Shown here: positions 26,349-34,722 of the stretch, one piece after another
Position numbering within the stretch: the stretch's first letter is position 1
Layout: each line of letters starts with the position of its first letter
Source: an uncultured Alphaproteobacteria bacterium
Lineage (GTDB): Bacteria; Pseudomonadota; Alphaproteobacteria; HIMB59; GCA-002718135
Assembly (NCBI GenBank): GCA_902562275.1
Contig: CACESS010000008.1
Location: forward strand, 1 to 64,000
Reading direction: 5' to 3'
Length of the DNA: 64,000 nucleotides
Notes under the pieces: generated by a model
Database searches by the model: none
The model's input: only the letters and a program-made list of their open reading frames with translations
What the model was told of the DNA's origin: nothing
Program-made: the position numbers and the translations under genes

Positions 26349-27497
26349 TTATTTTTTTAGGATTTGCCTAATGAAATCATCATGCATTGGCTCTGGCTTC
26401 ATACAAGAAGATCTAAGTTCTACTTCTACTTTATAAATTGATGAAATCATGGCACACTCAATTACATCAAGAACATGAAGTGCCAACTCTCCATTACATC
26501 TATGCATTCTATTATTTTCAATCGCATCAATCATTTCAGCAAGTCCAATACCTCTATAATTTGCTTGTTCTGCTGCCTCATTGCTTCTACCACTATGATT
26601 AACAATATTTGTCTTTCCAAGAGGCTTATCTTCAACACTAATATCTTTCCATTCAGATCCAAATTCTCCTGCTATAGATACTGGCCCTCCAAACATGTTT
26701 GGGTCAGGAACTACAATTGATCCCTTTGTTCCATAGAGTTCCATGTGATTACGTTTATGATTTAAAACATCAAAAGAAATAAATCCTTGGATGATAGCTT
26801 TATTTTGAAACTCGATATTAAACATATAAGAAGTTGGAATATCTACATTAAAAGTTTCTCCTTTTTTTGGACCAGCTTTATATTCTCTTTTTTCAGAAAA
26901 CTTTGCACCTCTTCCTCTTATATTTTTTACAGGACCAAGAAGGTTTACCAACGTCGTAAAAAAATATGGGCCCATATCTATAACTGGGCCTCCTCCTTCT
27001 TGAAACCAAGACTCAGGACTTGGGTGAAAATCTTGCACACCAGGGAAGGCAAAAATAAAATTACCTGTTAAAATTTGCCCAATATCATCATTATCAATTA
27101 AATTTCTTGTTAGTTGTCCTCCGCCACCTAAAAAGGTATCTGGTGCATTCCCAATGTATAGATTATTTTTTTTTGCCAAGTTTAATAATTCTTTTGCTTC
27201 ATCAAACTTAACACTCATTGGTTTTTCACAATAAACATGTTTATTTGCCTCAAGAGCTCTTTTAGATATTTCATAGTGCGCCTGGGGAATTGTTAGATTA
27301 AGAATAATATCTACATTCTTATCATTAAGTATTTCATCGACTGATAAAGGAATAATTTTATATTGCTCAGCTGTTTTTTTAGCGGCGTCTAAATTGATAT
27401 CAGCACAAGCAACAAAATTTATGTTATTAAAATATTCCTGAGCCCGGAAATAAGTTTCCGCAATATTACCACAACCAATCAGTCCAATATTTTTCAT
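26349..27497 (-). CDS. Gfo/Idh/MocA-family dehydrogenase, paralogue of the gene at 4688
   Basis: 382 residues. IGLIGCGNIAE at the N-terminus binds NAD(P); CADIN follows; EKP at about 93-95 is the family's catalytic-lysine motif; GGGPVIDMGPYFFTTLVNLLGPVKN is shared almost word for word with the gene at 4688-5845. It follows the RbsB-type gene at 27589 after a terminator-like hairpin and ends the iolD operon. Inositol dehydrogenase (IolG) and MocA belong to this family, so a cyclitol or sugar alcohol is a fair guess. Confidence 0.87.
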   Translation of the reverse strand: MKNIGLIGCGNIAETYFRAQEYFNNINFVACADINLDAAKKTAEQYKIIPLSVDEILNDKNVDIILNLTIPQAHYEISKRALEANKHVYCEKPMSVKFDEAKELLNLAKKNNLYIGNAPDTFLGGGGQLTRNLIDNDDIGQILTGNFIFAFPGVQDFHPSPESWFQEGGGPVIDMGPYFFTTLVNLLGPVKNIRGRGAKFSEKREYKAGPKKGETFNVDIPTSYMFNIEFQNKAIIQGFISFDVLNHKRNHMELYGTKGSIVVPDPNMFGGPVSIAGEFGSEWKDISVEDKPLGKTNIVNHSGRSNEAAEQANYRGIGLAEMIDAIENNRMHRCNGELALHVLDVIECAMISSIYKVEVELRSSCMKPEPMHDDFIRQILKK

Positions 27498-27533
27498 AAT
27501 TTGTTTCTATAAATCAATTGTAAAAAATGGAAT

Positions 27534-27567
27534 AGTAAAAAAAAAGGCCGTAAATATTACGGCCTTT
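27534..27567 (-). terminator. rho-independent terminator-like hairpin after the SBP gene
   Basis: AAAGGCCGTAA and TTACGGCCTTT form an 11-base stem around three bases, followed on the minus strand by about nine T. It stands between the RbsB-type gene (stop 27589) and the Gfo/Idh gene (start 27497) and should cut most transcription of the latter. Confidence 0.87.
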
Positions 27568-27588
27568 AAAATTAATTACTGTTTTGAC

Positions 27589-28506
27589 TTACATAAAGTC
27601 AGCAGCGTTTTCTGTAGTAACTAAAACGGTTCCTGTATCGATGTTATCAGGAATACTTTCACCATTAGCTAATTTAAGTGCATTTTCTACACCCATGTAT
27701 CCCATGTTGTATGAGAATTGAGCGATAGTAGCTGACATTTCACCAGCCATTACACTTGCAGCAGCATCAGGGTTGGCATCAAATCCAACAACGACAACAT
27801 CATCTAGCATATCAGCATTTTTTAATGCTTGGATAGCACCTAGACCCATATTATCGTTAGAAGCAAAGATTGCTTTTAGATTTGGGTTACCAGTTAAGAT
27901 ATCTTCCGTTACTGACATACCTTGTGCAGTATCCCAGTTAGCTGGAAGTTCAGCAACAACGTTCATACCACATGCTTTAAGACCTTTACTAGATCCTTCA
28001 GCTCTGTGCTGACCAGTAGTTTGAGTAATCATTCCTTGAAGAATTGCAACATCAGAACCACTTGGAACATTATCACAAATGTATTGAGCAGCTAAAGCAG
28101 CACCATTGATATTGTTTGTACCAATGAAAGTTACACCTTCATTAATTCCATTAGTATCAATGTATACAACTGGAACACCTGAAGCCATAGCATCATCAAG
28201 AATTGGTGCAACTGCGTTAGGGTCAGTTGGTGCAATCGCAATACCGTCTACACCTTTTGCAATTTGGTCTTCAATTTGTGCTACCTGAGCCATAACATCA
28301 CTTTCTTGCGGTGGTGAAAGGATAATTAGGTTTACACCAAACTCTTCAGCAGCATCTTTAGCACCAGCTTCAACTGAAGCCCAAAATGGATTTCCAGCAC
28401 CTGGTCCTTTAGTACTTAGCATTATTGTTTTTGCATGTGAGCCTGCTAAAAGACTACCTGAAAAAAACAATAAAGAAGTAGTAATTATAGAAATAAAAAG
28501 TTTCAT
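27589..28506 (-). CDS. periplasmic sugar-binding protein (RbsB-type, CUT2)
   Basis: 305-residue peripla_BP_4 protein with a Sec signal (MKLFISIITTSLLFFSGS, cleavage probably after SHA near residue 25). Mature motifs: GAGNPFWASVEAGAKDAA, KGVDGIAIAPTDPNAV, PVVYIDTNG, FASNDNMGLGAIQAL and VVGFDANPDA, the last two classic for RbsB. It is the last transporter gene of this operon (ATPase, permease, SBP), the reverse of the other CUT2 set. The low similarity to the 25270 protein suggests a different ligand. Confidence 0.93.
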   Translation of the reverse strand: MKLFISIITTSLLFFSGSLLAGSHAKTIMLSTKGPGAGNPFWASVEAGAKDAAEEFGVNLIILSPPQESDVMAQVAQIEDQIAKGVDGIAIAPTDPNAVAPILDDAMASGVPVVYIDTNGINEGVTFIGTNNINGAALAAQYICDNVPSGSDVAILQGMITQTTGQHRAEGSSKGLKACGMNVVAELPANWDTAQGMSVTEDILTGNPNLKAIFASNDNMGLGAIQALKNADMLDDVVVVGFDANPDAAASVMAGEMSATIAQFSYNMGYMGVENALKLANGESIPDNIDTGTVLVTTENAADFM

Positions 28507-28595
28507 TTTTCCTCCTAAATTTTTTTTTTAACCATTAATCAAAAATTAAAATCTAATCAAGTAACTGTTTGTCAGAAAGTGATTATTTTTTTATA

Positions 28596-29603
28596 TTATG
28601 TTCTGGTTGCAAGTTGTCTTCTTAGAACATCAATATAAACGGCCAAAATAATAATTGAGCCAATAAGAACTTGTTGCCAGAAAACACTAACATTCATTAG
28701 ATTTAGGCCATTTCGGAGTATACCCATAATCATGACTCCAGCAAACACACCTAAAACTGTTCCTCTGCCCCCAAAGAAGCTTGCTCCACCTATAATAACT
28801 GCAGCAATAGCATCTAACTCAGATTGCAGACCAGCATTTGGATAAGCAGAATTCGTTCTTCCAGCTAAAATTAAACCACCGATTCCCGCTAAGAAACCAC
28901 ATAAAGTGTAAACAATAATTAAAATTCGATCAACATTAATTCCTGCTGCCCTTGCTGCGCCAGGGTTACCCCCAATAGCATATATCCATTTCCCAATTCT
29001 AGTATGGTTTAAAAAAACCCAGAAGATAAAAAATATAACAATCATTAAAATCAAACTAGTAGGTATGTACTCTCTTGCCCCTTCTCCAAAAAAAGCATCG
29101 AGTTTGATTTTACCATTCCCAATAACTCTTATTTGTTCAGCAAATCCTGTAATTGGAACACCACCTGAAATTAAATTTCCTATTCCTCTAAAAATATAAA
29201 GAGTGCCAAGTGTCATTATAAAAGGGTGAGGCATACGAAGCAGTGTTATACCGATACCATTGAACATACCGCATAAAAATCCTATTGCAGGAGCAACTAA
29301 CATAACAACATACCAAGGCATTCCAGCTTTTGACGCAATCGCAAGTCCCATCAAAGATAACATGATAATCGATCCAACTGATAAATCTATACCTGCAGTA
29401 ACAATAACCATGAAGACTCCAAGTGCCAACATCGACTGCCAAGAAACTTGTTTAAAAATATTTGTTACATTTCTCCATGATAAAAAAACATCTGGTTGCA
29501 ATAAATGTAAAACTGCAATCATTATTAGAATAAGTAATAATATTCCGTATCTTTCAAAAAATGGAATGAGTCTTACAAATAAGGATTCTTGATTTTTATC
29601 CAT
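28596..29603 (-). CDS. CUT2 sugar ABC transporter permease (RbsC-like)
   Basis: 335-residue multi-spanning permease. The family motif AGIDLSVGS lies near residue 66, RMPHPFIMTLGTLYIFRG near 128 and AAVIIGGASFFGGRGTVLGVFAG near 264. Its ATG overlaps the ATPase stop as TAATG. The gap of 89 bases to the SBP gene downstream has no hairpin, unlike the gap after the SBP. Confidence 0.93.
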   Translation of the reverse strand: MDKNQESLFVRLIPFFERYGILLLILIMIAVLHLLQPDVFLSWRNVTNIFKQVSWQSMLALGVFMVIVTAGIDLSVGSIIMLSLMGLAIASKAGMPWYVVMLVAPAIGFLCGMFNGIGITLLRMPHPFIMTLGTLYIFRGIGNLISGGVPITGFAEQIRVIGNGKIKLDAFFGEGAREYIPTSLILMIVIFFIFWVFLNHTRIGKWIYAIGGNPGAARAAGINVDRILIIVYTLCGFLAGIGGLILAGRTNSAYPNAGLQSELDAIAAVIIGGASFFGGRGTVLGVFAGVMIMGILRNGLNLMNVSVFWQQVLIGSIIILAVYIDVLRRQLATRT

Positions 29604-30349
29604 TAGTCTTTCTTACCCATTATCCAACCAATCACTTCATCTCTTGAAGTATTTCTTAATTCAGATTCAGCAAAATTTGTTCCTTGAAATAATGCCATTA
29701 CTCGATCACAGACAGTGAATATATCATCCATTCTATGGCTAATTACAATTACGCTAACACCTAATTTTTTTAAGTTTAAAATTAAATCTAAAACTTTTCC
29801 AACTTCTTTAACTGCAAGTGCTGCTGTTGGTTCATCCATTAAAACAATTTTCGCATTGAAGGCTGTTGCTCTTGCAATAGCTACAGCTTGTCTTTGTCCA
29901 CCAGATAATTCTTCAACTTTCTGATCGGCACTTTTAACATTTATTTTCAATTTTGCTAAGTGCTCTTCAGTTAATTGTTTTCTTTTTTTATGATCTAAAA
30001 AATTAAAAGGACCAACTTTTCTAGTTGGCTCTCTTCCTAAAAAAATATTATCTCCAATAGGAAGATTACCTGCAAGTGCTAAATCTTGATAAACCATTTC
30101 TAAACCTAAATTTTGAGAATCTCTTGGGCTACTTAATGTTACTTTTTCTTTATCAAAAAAAAGTGATCCTTCACTTGGCTTATACAAACCAGATAAAACT
30201 TTCATCAATGTTGATTTACCCGCACCATTATCACCTACTACACCCAGAACTTCACCCTTATTTAATTGAAGATTAACGTTTTCAAGAGCAGTTATTGTGC
30301 CAAAAAATTTTGAAACTGATTTTGCTTCTAACACTAAATGATCAGACAT
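29603..30349 (-). CDS. CUT2 sugar ABC transporter ATPase, single-domain
   Basis: 248 residues with one nucleotide-binding domain: Walker A GDNGAGKST near residue 38, signature LSGGQRQA near 148, Walker B IVLMDEPTAALAV near 166 and switch VISHRMDD near 201. As with the ATPase at 23493 it is half the length of RbsA, so two copies should serve one transporter. It overlaps the permease gene. The closest named model is FrcA. Confidence 0.92.
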   Translation of the reverse strand: MSDHLVLEAKSVSKFFGTITALENVNLQLNKGEVLGVVGDNGAGKSTLMKVLSGLYKPSEGSLFFDKEKVTLSSPRDSQNLGLEMVYQDLALAGNLPIGDNIFLGREPTRKVGPFNFLDHKKRKQLTEEHLAKLKINVKSADQKVEELSGGQRQAVAIARATAFNAKIVLMDEPTAALAVKEVGKVLDLILNLKKLGVSVIVISHRMDDIFTVCDRVMALFQGTNFAESELRNTSRDEVIGWIMGKKD

Positions 30350-30370
30350 AATTGTGTTTTTAAATAAATT

Positions 30371-31399
30371 TTAATTAATATCAACTGGTTTTGATCGTAA
30401 AAATTTAACAGTTTCCCTCTCTGCTTTTTTACACAAACGTGGAGGTAACCCTTTAGAAATTAGCTTCAAATCTTGAATAACTAAATCTCCCATTTCTTTA
30501 AAAGCAGAATCTAAAGCACCAGCTCTATGAGGTGAGAAAATAACATTTTTAAGTTTTCTTAATTTATGATTTTTTGGAAAAGGCTCTTGAGGAAAAACAT
30601 CGATTGCTGCAAACACATTTCTATTTTTTAAAAATGTATAAAAATTATCAAAATTTATTATTGCTGCTCTACTCATTAATACAATCACCGAACCATCTTT
30701 TATTAATTTTAGCTTTGATGTATTTATCATTGATTGATTGGATGAAGTGATAGATGCTAAAATATATATAACATCTGATTTTTTTATTAATGTATTTAGA
30801 TTGTTTGGTTTAACATCAAGTCTCTCAATTTCTTTGTTAGGAACCCAAGGATCATATGCTAGTATATCCTTAGAAAATCCCTTTAAAAGAGGTGTTAATG
30901 ATTTTGCAAGATCTCCAAAACCAATTAAGCCAAATGTTTTATTTTTTAATAAAAAATTTTTTTGACTAATTGATCCTCCATATTTTTCTTTACTTGCAAC
31001 AAAGTCTGAATGAGCAATATGTATACTCCTGGAAATTGATAAAGTGAGCCCTAAAGCCATTTCTGCAACTGGTTGAGCAAATACAGGAGAAGTTGCAAGA
31101 ACGTGAATTCCATTATTAAAACAATATTCATAGTCCATATTATCCATGAAATTACTTTCAACATTAAATATTGCTTTAAGCTTTATTGATTTAGAAATTA
31201 ACGAAGTGGGTAAATTAGGTTGCCCAAAAATATATTGTGCATTTGGTAAATTTTTTTCATAAAAATTTTTTTTATTTTTTTTTGGACTAACGACTAGGTT
31301 AAAGTTTTGTTTAAGATATTTTAAATTTGAGTCAGAAAATATTAAATCCATTGTCCTTGGATATGGATCCACAAGAATAACAGGTTTTTTTTTACGCAT
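30371..31399 (-). CDS. D-isomer-specific 2-hydroxyacid dehydrogenase family protein
   Basis: 342 residues. The NAD-binding motif GLIGFGDLAKSL lies near residue 156. Catalytic residues can be placed as Arg in MSRAAIINFD, Glu in DVFPQEPFP and His in SPHRAG. The usual ARGG segment is altered here to SRAAI, so activity may differ from the family norm. A lysine-rich head and tail flank the fold. It lies between the iolD-like gene and the ABC ATPase in one transcript and probably reduces or oxidises a keto/hydroxy acid or cyclic ketone from the imported sugar. Confidence 0.78.
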   Translation of the reverse strand: MRKKKPVILVDPYPRTMDLIFSDSNLKYLKQNFNLVVSPKKNKKNFYEKNLPNAQYIFGQPNLPTSLISKSIKLKAIFNVESNFMDNMDYEYCFNNGIHVLATSPVFAQPVAEMALGLTLSISRSIHIAHSDFVASKEKYGGSISQKNFLLKNKTFGLIGFGDLAKSLTPLLKGFSKDILAYDPWVPNKEIERLDVKPNNLNTLIKKSDVIYILASITSSNQSMINTSKLKLIKDGSVIVLMSRAAIINFDNFYTFLKNRNVFAAIDVFPQEPFPKNHKLRKLKNVIFSPHRAGALDSAFKEMGDLVIQDLKLISKGLPPRLCKKAERETVKFLRSKPVDIN

Positions 31400-31437
31400 A
31401 TTTAAATTTTTTTATTTTAAAAAAATTTTAAAATTAC

Positions 31438-33282
31438 TTAAACGCCTTTTCGTTGTTTATTTTTTCCATCTACAAATTCTTCATAGGCAGCTTTATTCTC
31501 TTTAGTGGAAGAAACCTGAAGTGTTGGGCTATCCCAAAAAGCTGTACCTTCTAACCATTCATACCCATCTGTTTTCATTGAAATTACGTATGTTTTATCA
31601 GATGCTTTAGCTCTTTTAAAAGCAGCTTCTAATTCCGAGGTAGACTTTACAGTTTCAGCATTTGCTCCCATACTTTTTGCATGAGCCTCGAAGTCAACAA
31701 ATTGAAGGTTGGTAGCTCCGGCAGCATTTAAATTACAAAGGTATTCTTTACCACCTTTCGCAAGTTGCAGTCTGTTAATAACCATATGACCACCATTATC
31801 ACATACTACAATGATCAATTTTTTATCATATAAAACTGAGCTATAAATATCACTGTTTTGTAGAAGATAAGATCCGTCTCCAACAAATACGACAACATCC
31901 TGATCAGGTTTTGCCATTTTAATTCCTAATGCACCTGATATTTCATATCCCATACAACTAAAACCCCATTCGGTTTCAAAAGTATTAATCTCTTTTGGTT
32001 TCCAAATTTGAACAACCTCTCCAACTAATCCGCCAGCTGCTGTTACAACAATGTCAGAGGGATCAGAGTTTCGATAGACGGCTCCTACGGCATGAGCATA
32101 TGATGGTAGTTCTTGATTTGTTGGTCCACTTTCTTTGGCAACATATTCTTCCCATTTATTTTTTTCTTCAATTGCTCTTTGATACCAGCCAGTAGGAGCT
32201 TTCCAATTCCCTAAAGCTTTTGACAATTCCTTTAATCCAATTTTTGCATCACTTACTACAGGAAAAGCTCGGTGTTTAACTGTATCAAATCTTGATGTAT
32301 TAAGGGACACAAGTTTAAAATTTTCATTTTGAAAATTTGTCCAAGATGCAGTTGTAAAATCTGCCAATTTCGTACCAATTGCTAAAGCTAGGTCTGTATC
32401 TCTGGATAAATTATTTGCTGATCCTTCCCCTAAGCCTCCTGTAGCACCTATATAAAAAGGATCATCTTTATGCATACTGCCGATTCCCATGACTGTTGCG
32501 ATAACAGGAATATTATGTTTTTTTGCAAAAGAAGAAATTTCCTCTTCAGCTTCAGAATATAATACGCCGCCTCCAGAGATAATAATTGGTTGTTTTGAAT
32601 TTTTTAAATTTTCAGCAGCAATATTTATTTGTTTAGGATCTGGATGAATAGTTCTAATCTCATGAATAGTTTCTTCAAAAAAAATCTCAGGATATTCATA
32701 TGCCTCACCTTGTACATCTTGCGACATCGAAATTACAGCTGGTCCACAGTCAGATGGATCAAGCATTGTATTTATTGCTTGCGGTAAAGAAGATAAAATT
32801 TGCTCTGGTCTTGTGATTCTATCAAAGTATCTAGATACAGATCTAAAAGCATCATTTTGTGTTTCAGAAGGAGAGTTAAAATGCTCAACTTGTTGTAAAA
32901 CTGGATCAGGAAATCTACTTGAAAAAGTATCACCAGGTAAAAGTAAAATTGGAAGTCTATTACTTAGAGCTACTGCAGAGGCTGTAACCATATTTGTTGC
33001 GCCAGGCCCTACTGAAGAAGTTGCAACAAATATTTGTTTCCTGCGTTTTGCTCTTGAATAGGCAATACCCGTTAGAGCCATATTTTGTTCGTGATGTCCT
33101 CTGTATGCTGGTAAATCATTTTGAAATTCTTCCATTGCTTGACCAATGCACGCAACATTACCATGTCCATAAATTCCAAATGCTCCAGGGAACAATGGTT
33201 CTTTTTTTCCATTAATCAAAATTTTTTGGACAGTTAAATACTTAATTAATGCATGGGAGCATGACATTTTTATGGTTTTCAT
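31438..33282 (-). CDS. iolD: IolD-like TPP enzyme (trihydroxycyclohexane-dione hydrolase)
   Basis: 614-residue thiamine-diphosphate enzyme. In inositol catabolism IolD opens the ring of 3D-trihydroxycyclohexane-1,2-dione to 5-deoxyglucuronate. Seen: IYGHGNVACIGQAM near residue 38, TSSVGPGATNMVTASA near 90, PDPVLQQVE near 126, SRYFDRITRPEQ, then the TPP-binding FVGDGSYLLQNSDI and DNGGHMVINRLQ; the order and wording follow B. subtilis IolD closely. GAGGAAATT before the ATG fixes the start. No iolB, iolC or iolE is in the window, so the rest of the pathway is elsewhere or the substrate is different. Confidence 0.85.
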   Translation of the reverse strand: MKTIKMSCSHALIKYLTVQKILINGKKEPLFPGAFGIYGHGNVACIGQAMEEFQNDLPAYRGHHEQNMALTGIAYSRAKRRKQIFVATSSVGPGATNMVTASAVALSNRLPILLLPGDTFSSRFPDPVLQQVEHFNSPSETQNDAFRSVSRYFDRITRPEQILSSLPQAINTMLDPSDCGPAVISMSQDVQGEAYEYPEIFFEETIHEIRTIHPDPKQINIAAENLKNSKQPIIISGGGVLYSEAEEEISSFAKKHNIPVIATVMGIGSMHKDDPFYIGATGGLGEGSANNLSRDTDLALAIGTKLADFTTASWTNFQNENFKLVSLNTSRFDTVKHRAFPVVSDAKIGLKELSKALGNWKAPTGWYQRAIEEKNKWEEYVAKESGPTNQELPSYAHAVGAVYRNSDPSDIVVTAAGGLVGEVVQIWKPKEINTFETEWGFSCMGYEISGALGIKMAKPDQDVVVFVGDGSYLLQNSDIYSSVLYDKKLIIVVCDNGGHMVINRLQLAKGGKEYLCNLNAAGATNLQFVDFEAHAKSMGANAETVKSTSELEAAFKRAKASDKTYVISMKTDGYEWLEGTAFWDSPTLQVSSTKENKAAYEEFVDGKNKQRKGV

Positions 33283-33379
33283 AATTTCCTCAAACTTATA
33301 GAATTATCATATTACATAAAGGAAAAATTTAAAGAGTTAAACAATGTATTTTTTTAATTTTTTATAATATAAAATCACA

Positions 33380-34345
33380 ATGAAAGTAGGAATTGTGGGA
33401 GATATTCATCCAAGTGGATATGAGTTTTTTGATAAAAATAATATTAAGTATTTCGTAACAAATAACATAGAAGAAAATAATTTAACTAAGGAATTATCAG
33501 ATGTCGATGGGATAATTATCCGAACAGCAGAATTAAATGAAAATATTCTTTCAAAAAGTCAAAGTCTTAAAATTGTAGCAAGACATGGAGTAGGTTACGA
33601 TAATGTTGACACAGAATATTTAAATAAAAACAAAATCGCTATGGCAATTACTGGCAAAGCAAATGCAGTAAGTGTTGCTGAGCATGTGATGACAATGATG
33701 TTAAATCTTACAAAAAATATTTCTAAATCTGATAAACTAACACGAGATAATAAATTTAAAGAAAAAGCAAATTTACCAAATTTTTTTGAACTCTATAATA
33801 AAAAAATTCTAATCATGGGTTTTGGAAGAATAGGAAAGGCTCTTGCAAAAAGATGTTTAGGGTTTGATATGGAGATATTTGTTCATGACCCATTTATTAG
33901 TGAAAATGAAATTACAAGTAATAATTGTATTCCAATAAATAAAGATGAAGGTTTTAAAATTGCTGATTACATCAGTATACATCTACCTCTAAATGATAAA
34001 ACAAAAAATTTAATTTCTTCAAATGAATTCAAAATTTTCAAATCTAATTTAATATTAATTAACACAGCTCGAGGAGGTATTATTAATGAAGATGATCTAT
34101 TTGATGCATTAAGTAATAATAAAATATTTGGAGCAGGAATTGATGTATTTGAGCAAGAACCTCCTATAAATGATCACAAATTATTTTCATTGGAAAATAT
34201 TATTTTAACACCTCATAATGCTGCTCTTACATTAGAGTGTAGGAAAAGGATGGCAATTGAGTGCTGTGAAAATGTTTATAACTTTTTATCTAAAAGTAAA
34301 AACTTAATAAAAAGTAATATAATTAATTTAGATATATTAAATTAA
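33380..34345 (+). CDS. D-3-phosphoglycerate dehydrogenase-like 2-hydroxyacid dehydrogenase
   Basis: 321 residues, no ACT domain. GFGRIGKALAKRC near residue 147 binds NAD. Catalytic Arg in NTARGGIINEDDL, Glu in DVFEQEPP and His in LTPHNAA are all in place, so it should be active. It is transcribed away from iolD across a 97-base gap and converges on the Rieske-like gene, overlapping it by four bases. The substrate may be a sugar-derived 2-hydroxyacid; a role in serine synthesis is less likely without the C-terminal regulatory domains. Confidence 0.85.
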   Translation: MKVGIVGDIHPSGYEFFDKNNIKYFVTNNIEENNLTKELSDVDGIIIRTAELNENILSKSQSLKIVARHGVGYDNVDTEYLNKNKIAMAITGKANAVSVAEHVMTMMLNLTKNISKSDKLTRDNKFKEKANLPNFFELYNKKILIMGFGRIGKALAKRCLGFDMEIFVHDPFISENEITSNNCIPINKDEGFKIADYISIHLPLNDKTKNLISSNEFKIFKSNLILINTARGGIINEDDLFDALSNNKIFGAGIDVFEQEPPINDHKLFSLENIILTPHNAALTLECRKRMAIECCENVYNFLSKSKNLIKSNIINLDILN

Positions 34346-34662
34346 ATATTTAGGTAAAGATTTCCATCCTCTTCAGTGACATCATATATCTTTAATGGAG
34401 TTTGATCTAAATCTGTAATAGGATCTCCAGAGACAATACTAAATTTATTTCCACAAGATGGGCATTCAAGTTCTTCGGCTTCGATGCTTGCTTCACTTAA
34501 TAGAGATCTTTCCGCACATGGACAATTACCTTCAGTTGCAAAAAAACCTGATTCAATTCTATAAATTGCATAATTAACATCTTCATGTTCAAAATTTTCA
34601 ACAGAACCTATATCTATATCATCAACTTCTCCTATAAAAATTGGTTCGATTTCATCATTCAT
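34342..34662 (-). CDS. MocE-like Rieske-fold protein with Cys4 ligand set
   Basis: 106 residues, acidic, no signal peptide. The layout follows Rieske ferredoxins of the MocE/NirD type: AIYRIESGFFATEG, then the first loop NCPC (C47, C49), 17 residues, and the second loop ECPSC (C67, C70) with GNKFSIVSGDP. Normal Rieske loops read CxH and CxxH. Here both histidines are cysteines, which I checked codon by codon (TGT-CCA-TGT and TGC-CCA-TCT-TGT). It could hold a ferredoxin-like all-Cys [2Fe-2S] cluster, iron or zinc. It may be partner to the MocD-like oxygenase at 21540. Confidence 0.85.
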   Translation of the reverse strand: MNDEIEPIFIGEVDDIDIGSVENFEHEDVNYAIYRIESGFFATEGNCPCAERSLLSEASIEAEELECPSCGNKFSIVSGDPITDLDQTPLKIYDVTEEDGNLYLNI

Positions 34663-34722
34663 AAAAAAATTGTAAGATAAAATTTAATGAGAATAAATAA
34701 TTTTTTTTAAAAAATTGTGAAT

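Noticed and set aside
30371..31399. Pseudogene status for the 2-hydroxyacid dehydrogenase
   Set aside because: The catalytic Arg, Glu and His and the NAD motif can still be placed and the frame is intact, so an altered motif is not enough to call it broken.
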